Shown one piece after another: positions 33,356 to 39,142 of a DNA stretch of 39,142 nt. Each line of letters starts with the position of its first letter. The stretch's first letter is position 1. The notes under the pieces are model-generated. The model saw only the letters and a list, made by a program, of their open reading frames with translations, ran no database searches and was not told the DNA's origin. Source of the DNA: Crinalium epipsammum PCC 9333 (GTDB taxonomy: Bacteria; Cyanobacteriota; Cyanobacteriia; Cyanobacteriales; PCC-9333); contig NC_019736.1 of assembly GCF_000317495.1 (NCBI RefSeq), forward strand, positions 1 to 39,142. The letters are read 5' to 3'. A program made the translations under genes and the position numbers.

Positions 33356-33447
33356 GAATTAATTTCTTAAATGGCGTGGCGATAGCTACTTTCGAGCATT
33401 GGGAATATGTGGAGCTTCTTTGCAACTGCTAGAAAATCGAGTACAGA

Positions 33448-33774
33448 CTATGCCTTGTTAATTGCATCGTCAATTTCTTCTAGGCTGACATCGGTTTGCT
33501 CTGATTTGGCATAGATTAAGAGCAAAAGAACACAGAGAGGAGAAACTAATTGATAGATTAGCCGATAGCCACCACTTTTTCCTGTGGGAATGTCGCTGTT
33601 TTTGGCTCGCACTTTGAATACGGTAAAATCTGTTCCAGAAATTTGGTCGCCGATGAATTGTCCATTTTGAAGCTCGTCAATGATAGGTTGAATATCTTGT
33701 TGAATCTGGCGATACCGTTTTGAAAGTGCTTTAAGACGACGCTTAAATGCCTGAGTAAAGCGAACTTCAACCAT
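33448..33774 (-). CDS. RelE/ParE-family toxin
   Basis: From ATG 33774 this gives about 108 residues starting MVEVRFTQAFKRRLKALSKR. The RelE/ParE fold is visible: first strand and basic helix, QPIIDELQNGQFIGDQISGT, VFKVRAKNSDIPTGKSGGYR, and LIYQLVSPLCVLLLLIYAKS. Such toxins cut mRNA or block gyrase; the SGGYRLIYQ pattern is nearer the RelE side. The antitoxin gene lies 4 bases upstream on the same strand, in the usual antitoxin-first order. Confidence 0.8.
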   Translation of the reverse strand: MVEVRFTQAFKRRLKALSKRYRQIQQDIQPIIDELQNGQFIGDQISGTDFTVFKVRAKNSDIPTGKSGGYRLIYQLVSPLCVLLLLIYAKSEQTDVSLEEIDDAINKA

Positions 33775-33778
33775 AATA

Positions 33779-34033
33779 TTAGCTGTCCATGTCATCCCAG
33801 AGTGCTGAAACTGGGTAGGTTTGCCCTGTTCTGCCTTGTCGAATGGATTCTTGCAAATCAGCTAAAATTTGGGCTTTGGGTTCATTAGAGTCTATTGGGT
33901 CTAGTCCACTTTCTATTGGTTGCAGAAGTTCTATGAGGGTTTCCCAAATTTCAACAGGGATCAGAACTTCGGTCTTTTCCCCAGCAGCATTGGTGACATA
34001 TTTAATTTGGTTTTGGATTTGGGAAAGTTTCAT
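33779..34033 (-). CDS. Antitoxin partner of the RelE-type toxin
   Basis: This 84-residue acidic protein begins MKLSQIQNQIKYVTNAAGEK, then TEVLIPVEIWETLIELLQPI, and ends with the acidic ALWDDMDS. It matches small cyanobacterial antitoxins of RelE-family toxins, with an N-terminal strand region and a C-terminal toxin-binding helix. Four bases separate it from the toxin start. No Shine-Dalgarno is seen before the ATG. Confidence 0.7.
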   Translation of the reverse strand: MKLSQIQNQIKYVTNAAGEKTEVLIPVEIWETLIELLQPIESGLDPIDSNEPKAQILADLQESIRQGRTGQTYPVSALWDDMDS

Positions 34034-34104
34034 AGAGCGAAACCTACTAATGTTCTAGATAAGTGGTCATAATTGCAGCGTAACGAAAAGAGTTCCTTTT
34101 ACGT

Positions 34105-34140
34105 CAGTTTTTCCTACACACCGCTTTTCGGTGTTTGGTA
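34105..34140. repeat. ACACCGC hairpin repeat, copy 2
   Basis: CAGTTTTTCCTACACACCGC followed by TTTTCGGTGTTTGGTA; the arms ACACCG and CGGTGT pair. It shares CAGTTTTTC-TACACACCGC with copy 3 (35008-35057). It lies in the 180-base gap between the antitoxin gene and the unknown gene at 34213, which holds nothing else clear. Confidence 0.65.
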
Positions 34141-34212
34141 AACGAATACAAACAGGATATGTGCCATAAGTTCGCTCTTACTGCCTAAACTTAATACAAA
34201 ATCCGAGCATTG

Positions 34213-34854
34213 TCAGATTTTGCCCTGAATTTTATTTGATTCAGTCCATAGTTGTTTAAATAATGATGGACTTAACTGATGAGTTTTGTTTTCATGGCAG
34301 TAATCAGCAACATATGCCGCCGTAACATAACTGCTGAATATATGAATTTCTTTGTCGCCAAAAATGCTAATAGGCTTACCTGACTCATCTATAACTGTAA
34401 AAAAGCAATAATCGTCAGGATTGCCATAAAAAGTCCGATAATCAACATCGAATTCGGGACGTTTGGCAAGTGAGACCGTGTAGAGTTTTTTCACTGGAGG
34501 TGAAATCGTTTTAATTACATCGTTATCTAACATATAAATAGCGTCGTCGCTCTCGTAATCACCATATAAATTAACCAGATTTTGCAGGAATATAGTGTTA
34601 ATTTCATTATTGGTTTGCCAGCTTGTAAATTTAATAGTCGATAAAACATCTCGACAATAACCCAACTTTTCCCAAGCGGATTTTATGCAAGCGTGAGCAG
34701 AAACCAATCGGGTTTCAATCTCCCCAAAGCGATTTATACCCAAGTAGATGGCATGGGCATCACTAAAGTCAGAAACAGATATAAAAGAACCAGTAATTAT
34801 TTTTGGCTTTCCATAATCAGGCTCAAACTGTTTTCTCCGTTTCGCTTGTCCCAT
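34213..34854 (-). CDS. Unknown 213-residue protein with MGQAKRRK start
   Basis: I do not recognise a functional domain. The N-terminus MGQAKRRKQFEPDYGKP is a short basic motif found at the start of several unrelated bacterial hypothetical proteins. The body is mixed alpha/beta (ISVSDFSDAHAIYLGINRFG, VKKLYTVSLAKRPEFDVDYR, FFTVIDESGKPISIFGDKEI), soluble, with no signal peptide. GAGGTAAAA before the ATG supports the start. It stands alone between the RelE-type pair and the primase-like gene, all on the minus strand. Confidence 0.6.
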   Translation of the reverse strand: MGQAKRRKQFEPDYGKPKIITGSFISVSDFSDAHAIYLGINRFGEIETRLVSAHACIKSAWEKLGYCRDVLSTIKFTSWQTNNEINTIFLQNLVNLYGDYESDDAIYMLDNDVIKTISPPVKKLYTVSLAKRPEFDVDYRTFYGNPDDYCFFTVIDESGKPISIFGDKEIHIFSSYVTAAYVADYCHENKTHQLSPSLFKQLWTESNKIQGKI

Positions 34855-35007
34855 TTTTACCTCAATTTACGAACATGAAAAAACTTTGTTCTTCAATAAG
34901 AACGGATGGGAATGATTAAAGATTTAATCGTTAAATTAATTCAATGTGCTACTGGTAGCAATTCTTGTGGGAATTGTTATAACATCAAATATTTAACAGG
35001 AGTCACG

Positions 35008-35057
35008 CAGTTTTTCATACACACCGCGCTAGCGGTGTCAGGTAGATGATTTGTAAC
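35008..35057. repeat. ACACCGC hairpin repeat, copy 3, overlapping the primase gene end
   Basis: CAGTTTTTCATACACACCGC, then GCTA, GCGGTGT and CAGGTAGATGATTTGTAAC. The arms ACACCGC and GCGGTGT pair exactly (35021-35038). It could end transcription of the primase-like gene, though on the minus strand the tail after the stem is not T-rich. Confidence 0.65.
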
Positions 35058-38000
35058 CTTGCTCAAAATACTCATTGTTGCGATTGCATCCAACGCGCGA
35101 ATCGCGAACGATCCGCCCAATGGTTACATCAGACTCCGCAAACCAGATAACACCTATCTTTCCGCCGAAGTCAATGCCATAGGTAAGCTTTCCGTTCAAG
35201 GTTTCAATTCCAGCTACAGTGCCTTTTCTGTCTTTGTTGTCCCGTACCTTGTCGCCTACTTCTAGAACTCTTGGATTAACTACTTCGGGTTGGGTTGCAA
35301 TCGCGATCGCCTCCAACTCCTCAGCGTAGAATCCCTCTTCTCTATCCCCGACCTTGACCTTAAAAGATTTATCCAAATCGTTGTATTTAATAGTTATCCC
35401 GATTTCATTAGTTTTGATACGGTCGCCACCTTTTTTGACCTTAACGGTATTACCGACCTCAATAGCTGGGCTTTTAGCTTCAACTGCTACCACTTCATTA
35501 CTTACCTCAGTAGTCGGTTCCTTCGTTTGTTCAGTAATCGTTCTTTCTACCTCAGTAGTTTCTTGAGTAACGGATGCAGTTTCGAGAGTAATGTGTGTAT
35601 TTTCTTGAGTAACCATATTACTCTCGCTCTTATCCTCTACAGGTAAGGCTTCCACCTGTTCGAGTGTAATAAGTGTATCGAGTGTAATATTTTCGATCTC
35701 TCCTGAATCTGGTTCAACTACTGATTGTGCTTGTATTGAAGAATTTTGCTTGTCAGTTGAAGGAGAAGCCGAAAAATTACACTTATTACACTCCAAATCT
35801 TCTAATCCTTGCCATGTATTGTTTTCAGTAGTTTCTAGCATTACACTCGAAGTTACACTTTTGTTACTCTCGGATACTCTTGAATTACACTCGAAACTAC
35901 TCCCGTTACTCTTGAACTCAATTAACCGACCAATGCCCTTAACCTCACCCAGTTTTAAATCTGCTAATTCGTTAAACCAGATTTTTACCTGTTCGGTTTT
36001 GGGTCGCTTGCCGTGAGCGTAAGTTAGATACACATCTCTAGGGGTAACTGCTCGCTGTTTGCGATCGCACAGTTGAAGGATTTTGGCTAAGTGTGGAGCG
36101 AGTGTGCCGGACGAAAACTCGCTGTACATCGCCTGTACTTGATGGCAGTAGAACTTAGCTAGTTCCACAGCTTTCTTCATAATGATTAGGGGTATAGTAG
36201 AGGATGGAATCCGCCCGTTCATTAGTTCGTGGATTACGTGCAGGTTGATTGCCAGCTTGCCGATACGTCCCTCGGTTTTACCCCAAACTGTTCTCATTCC
36301 TGGGTTGGGGTCGTCGATCCGTTTCTGCTCTAGTTTGTTGTACTGCCCTCTAAAATATTGAAAAGCTTCAGGGCTGAGTCGGTAAGTAGTAGCTGGTAGT
36401 TTGTCGATAGCTTCATAAAGATGAGCCAGCATTTCTGTCAGGTCAATATTTCCGCCATCATCTGGCATCTCTGATGCTGCTAATGGTTGATTAACAAAGA
36501 TGAACCTTGCCCATTTACCATTGCCATCTGAACAATCTTGCATCATTTTTTGGATTGTTAGTGGCTGGATTGTGCCAACGATGCCTAGTAGTAATCCCGT
36601 TAAATCTGCCCTCATGCCATCGGCACGTAAAACGCTGCTACCTGTACCGTCGTAAAAACTTAATAAATCTTCTTCATCACTACCGCGTCCGTTCCTGTAA
36701 GCATTTGCAGACTTGAGCAATCCAGCTAATTCATCAACATTGGCTAAAATACCTTGCTGTGGGTGAGCTTGGACTTGATTGATTAAACCTTCGTTAGTAC
36801 TGCTTGAGTAGGAGTAACGTTTCATTACGGGCTTTTGTGGCTTGCCTTCTGGGAAACGTTCGCGCCTTTCATCTGGTTTAATTGCGTTCCATTCCTCAAT
36901 ATCTCGCTCATATCGTTCTTTAGCTTTGTCGTGTTCCTCTCTAGCTTTTTGTTGCAGAATTTCCAGAGGTTCGGACACCATTGCCTTAAGAATCGGTGAT
37001 TTTTTCTGAGAGGATTCAGCAACAATTCCCGCGAATAAGTTGGGCGTAACCTTGAACCCCATACCATTGTGAAGTACTAATTTCGTACCTACTTTGTGCA
37101 GTGTTGAAGTAGCGGTTAGCAAGCAGGTTAGATAACCTTCAGGTCTTAGGTTTAACCAAGTGGCTAATTTTGTAATGGGTTTCGCTAAGTTAACTGGTAA
37201 GATTTTTTCAAGTTTTACAGTGGAAAAATTCGATCTCAGTAAAATACCTAATTCGTCGCTAACTTCTTCCCTACTTTCAGATAGCTCAATTTCAGCTATT
37301 CGTGCTTTGTAGATATTTTTCAGAGCATTTTCGCTGTAGAGAGAGTAGTGAGCTAAATTGGCAAGCTGGATTTCTAATTGGCTACCTGATAGACCATCAC
37401 TGATAAATTGCTCAATCTTTATTGTTACTTCTTCACTGGTGTAAATTTCCCTTGTAGCTGTGGGATGAGAAATGACATTATTGTTGCTGTTATCGCTACT
37501 TGGCTTAAACTGCTTCAACTCTCGTTTCGCCCCTACAGCGTTCATAATATCTGTAGCAGTCGCTTTATCGTTATTAATCCAATCAGCCAGATCGACTCCA
37601 GTATTTTTAGGTATATGCTGCCATAGTGGAGAGTCGGGGAAGCAGTAGCACCACTGGGCATCAGGAAAATCTTGATTAATATCTTCCATGTGTTCAAGCC
37701 CACATTCATCCCGATCTGGACTAATTACCAATAATGCCCCTGCTAAATCCTGCGAGTAGTCGCCATAAGTGCGATATTTTTTAGATCCACCTAATGTTGT
37801 TGTTGCAGCAATGCCCAATTCCCATAGAGCATCGGCTACCCCTTCGCCCTCGACCATAAAAATAAGTTGACCATTGGCGATCGCAGATCGAACTTGCTGG
37901 TATTTATAAATGGGGACTGCTTTTTTAACCTCATCAGTCAAGCCGTTGACCCACTTTTCACCGTCCCAGTGAGACTGATAAAACTGCTTGCGACCTTGCC

Positions 38001-38337
38001 CATCATCTACGCGGGTAACTTTAATTAATCGGTTGCCGTTGCGATCGTCGTAGAAGTATTCCTTCCTTGATTTGGCGCGGATTTCCTTTCTCTCTTGTCT
38101 CTCTCTCGTGTCTAGCCTATACTGTCCCCAACCACGATCCTTAGTAGCTCCGTTATATTTCCAAAGTAAAAGGTGGGTTGAATTGTTTAAACCGATAGGT
38201 TCACCGTCTATATGTGTATGGCACAGCGCCTCGGTTTCAGAAAACTTGCAGTCGCCATCTTTGGTGCGAGAGCAGATTGGGCAAGGCTGATTTTTACCTG
38301 ATTGATAAGGAAGTCTTTGTTTGAAGTTGGCTACCAT
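35038..38337 (-). CDS. Primase/TOPRIM and DUF3987 replication-type protein
   Basis: This 1099-residue protein is probably the replication protein of the plasmid. Order: zinc-finger-like cysteines (C19, C22, C30, C39), a TOPRIM-like part (LIFMVEGEGVADALWELG, then LLVISPDRDECGLEHMEDIN), and a DUF3987 helicase-like domain (about 400-760; FAGIVAESSQKKSPILKAM in place of a normal Walker A, ILANVDELAGLL as Walker B). A Thr/Glu-rich linker and two small SH3/KOW-like repeats (VGNTVKVKKGGDRIKTNEIG; VGDKVRDNKDRKGTVAGIE) close the protein. The degenerate P-loop keeps the lysine and serine. GGAGG 6 bases before the ATG supports the start, which overlaps the stop of the small gene upstream. A DNA-binding or priming role is inferred. 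Confidence 0.75.
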   Translation of the reverse strand: MVANFKQRLPYQSGKNQPCPICSRTKDGDCKFSETEALCHTHIDGEPIGLNNSTHLLLWKYNGATKDRGWGQYRLDTRERQERKEIRAKSRKEYFYDDRNGNRLIKVTRVDDGQGRKQFYQSHWDGEKWVNGLTDEVKKAVPIYKYQQVRSAIANGQLIFMVEGEGVADALWELGIAATTTLGGSKKYRTYGDYSQDLAGALLVISPDRDECGLEHMEDINQDFPDAQWCYCFPDSPLWQHIPKNTGVDLADWINNDKATATDIMNAVGAKRELKQFKPSSDNSNNNVISHPTATREIYTSEEVTIKIEQFISDGLSGSQLEIQLANLAHYSLYSENALKNIYKARIAEIELSESREEVSDELGILLRSNFSTVKLEKILPVNLAKPITKLATWLNLRPEGYLTCLLTATSTLHKVGTKLVLHNGMGFKVTPNLFAGIVAESSQKKSPILKAMVSEPLEILQQKAREEHDKAKERYERDIEEWNAIKPDERRERFPEGKPQKPVMKRYSYSSSTNEGLINQVQAHPQQGILANVDELAGLLKSANAYRNGRGSDEEDLLSFYDGTGSSVLRADGMRADLTGLLLGIVGTIQPLTIQKMMQDCSDGNGKWARFIFVNQPLAASEMPDDGGNIDLTEMLAHLYEAIDKLPATTYRLSPEAFQYFRGQYNKLEQKRIDDPNPGMRTVWGKTEGRIGKLAINLHVIHELMNGRIPSSTIPLIIMKKAVELAKFYCHQVQAMYSEFSSGTLAPHLAKILQLCDRKQRAVTPRDVYLTYAHGKRPKTEQVKIWFNELADLKLGEVKGIGRLIEFKSNGSSFECNSRVSESNKSVTSSVMLETTENNTWQGLEDLECNKCNFSASPSTDKQNSSIQAQSVVEPDSGEIENITLDTLITLEQVEALPVEDKSESNMVTQENTHITLETASVTQETTEVERTITEQTKEPTTEVSNEVVAVEAKSPAIEVGNTVKVKKGGDRIKTNEIGITIKYNDLDKSFKVKVGDREEGFYAEELEAIAIATQPEVVNPRVLEVGDKVRDNKDRKGTVAGIETLNGKLTYGIDFGGKIGVIWFAESDVTIGRIVRDSRVGCNRNNEYFEQGYKSST

Positions 38338-38522
38338 GCTGCACCTCCAATAAATGAAGTTGGTGTGCAGTTGATACGAATAAGTTGGGAAAATATTATA
38401 GATGACTCTAATCCAAGAGCATCAGTCTTTCGGATTAATTGGTCGCCAACTAATAAAGTAATACGCTCTGTAGTATGTGGTTGAATCGGTCTGACATCAG
38501 TTAACATAATTTTATATACCAT
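38331..38522 (-). CDS. Small protein coupled to the primase-like gene
   Basis: From ATG 38522 this gives about 63 residues (a second ATG lies at 38507). Its last codons (FIGGAAW) and stop overlap the start of the primase-like gene, whose ribosome binding site GGAGG lies inside it, so translation is probably coupled. The part TTERITLLVGDQLIRKTDAL followed by a second helix could be a ribbon-helix-helix fold, which would suit a replication regulator. An inverted repeat CCATCC/GGATGG (38519-38538) overlaps its start codon and could hide it. Confidence 0.5.
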   Translation of the reverse strand: MVYKIMLTDVRPIQPHTTERITLLVGDQLIRKTDALGLESSIIFSQLIRINCTPTSFIGGAAW

Positions 38523-38596
38523 CCTTATTTTTTGGATGGCGATAGGTGGATACCCGCTCTGTACTCGCAAAGTTCAAAAGACGGGAAAAAGATTTC

Positions 38597-38636
38597 AACT
38601 CCTGGCTGGTTAACTAGCTGGGAGTTCACCTTTTTT
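38597..38636. terminator. Hairpin with T-rich flanks
   Basis: AACTCCTGGCT (38597-38607) pairs with AGCTGGGAGTT (38616-38626) with two G-T pairs, loop of eight. TTTTTT follows at 38631 on the + strand; on the minus strand TCTTTTT follows after a short spacer. It probably ends the small RHH gene on the minus strand; the rest of 38571-38799 shows no gene. Confidence 0.5.
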
Positions 38637-38799
38637 AAGGGCTGAGAATTTGGGAATTTCTCACTCCAAAAAAATGCTTGTTTATTGAATTATTGTGGTC
38701 AGATGCCACGCAGTCTGCAATTATTAACAATTGTTTTACAGTTTCTCGTTCATCCTCTTTCTGGCGATCGCCACTGAATAAGGTTGGTTATGGTTTTAG

Positions 38800-38988
38800 T
38801 TAAACGCCTTCCTTTTCCAGCTTTTTTAAGGCTTGGTCGAGAATCTGCTCGGCGAGTTCACCCATCGTCAACCCCCGTTGGACGGCTTGAACTCTTAATC
38901 GAGTGCGAATACTTTCCTTCACCTCGACTTGTAGCATCACAGTTTTTTCAGGGGTAGGCATTACAGGTATTTTTAGCACTTCTATCAT
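38800..38988 (-). CDS. Small ribbon-helix-helix protein
   Basis: This 62-residue protein (an in-frame ATG also exists nine codons later) has the short strand TVMLQVEVKESIRTRLRVQA followed by QRGLTMGELAEQILDQALKK, the strand-helix-helix pattern of CopG/Arc-type DNA-binding proteins. Size and fold suit a plasmid copy-number or partition regulator, for example a partner for ParA. It stands alone on the minus strand. Target unknown. Confidence 0.6.
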   Translation of the reverse strand: MIEVLKIPVMPTPEKTVMLQVEVKESIRTRLRVQAVQRGLTMGELAEQILDQALKKLEKEGV

Positions 38989-39070
38989 TATTCTCTATTA
39001 ATGATGACTCCTATGGCTAGATGAGTTATATTACCAATATTACCAGTAATAACTGGAAATGATTAATGTT

Positions 39071-39109
39071 TTGCCAGTGGGTTACTTTCTCAGGGTCAAC
39101 CACTGGCAA
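39071..39109. repeat. Inverted repeat near the right end
   Basis: TTGCCAGTGG (39071-39080) pairs exactly with CCACTGGCAA (39100-39109). No T run follows. An AGGAG at 39129-39133 lies near the end of the window. No gene is visible from 38989 to the end. Confidence 0.55.
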
Positions 39110-39142
39110 TGACTCCCATTAGCAAATAGGAGATCAAATCTA

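Overview
The window looks like part or all of a mobilizable plasmid from a filamentous, probably Nostocales-type, cyanobacterium. The main reasons are the recurrent HIP1 octamer GCGATCGC (for example near 24, 688, 4018, 10549, 13894, 15543, 24679, 29528, 36061), the cyanobacterial gene style (NACHT, AAA-like, WD40 and TPR proteins; DUF433 and PIN toxin-antitoxin pairs) and the plasmid backbone: ParA, a ParM-like actin with a small adaptor, MobC, a relaxase and a primase-like DUF3987 protein. There are no rRNA or tRNA genes, no conjugation pilus genes and no CRISPR array. This is judged by reading alone, with no database search.

Left to right. (1) 1-2720: a + strand row of six small membrane, HTH and coiled-coil proteins. 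(2) 3152-7409: a NACHT NTPase whose N-terminal part lies in another frame, joined exactly at a canonical A_AAA_AAG slippery heptamer; a ParA ATPase; a DUF433 antitoxin whose toxin is cut off by a tyrosine recombinase remnant. (3) 7416-14048: a metallo-beta-lactamase/beta-CASP protein, an SF2 helicase, a HigBA-type toxin-antitoxin pair and a complete tyrosine recombinase. (4) 14100-17450: a PIN toxin/HTH antitoxin pair and a frameshifted ribbon-helix-helix gene, in intergenic DNA rich in TGTYAKACA motifs. (5) 17670-26625: two secreted proteins (one a C-type lectin fold), two AAA-like NTPase genes bracketed by 61-bp imperfect inverted repeats, and a divergent membrane-anchored NYN nuclease. (6) 26750-27240: an IS6-type remnant. 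(7) 27382-33051: the mobilization region (relaxase with a nested 335-codon gene, MobC), candidate oriT, candidate centromere and a ParR/ParM-like pair. (8) 33448-38988: a RelE-type toxin pair, an unknown gene, the primase-like protein, and two small genes.

Three related intergenic modules (about 2731-2990, 6485-6745, 11952-12136) punctuate the first 12 kb. Each holds AT-rich degenerate repeats of about 18 bp followed by an AGGGC-GRTA-GCCCT hairpin, and each sits just upstream of a defence-like or toxin-antitoxin cassette. The most interesting items are these modules, the slippery junction in the NACHT gene, the gene nested in the relaxase, the 10-bp phased inverted arrays before the parRM-like pair, and the AAA/AAA-WD40/NYN cluster.

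How the genes may work together (inference): relaxase, MobC and oriT allow mobilization by a helper element; the ParM-like pair and ParA may give two segregation systems; four toxin-antitoxin pairs (one broken) favour retention; the NACHT, AAA-WD40, NYN and MBL-helicase genes look like accessory defence or signalling cargo.
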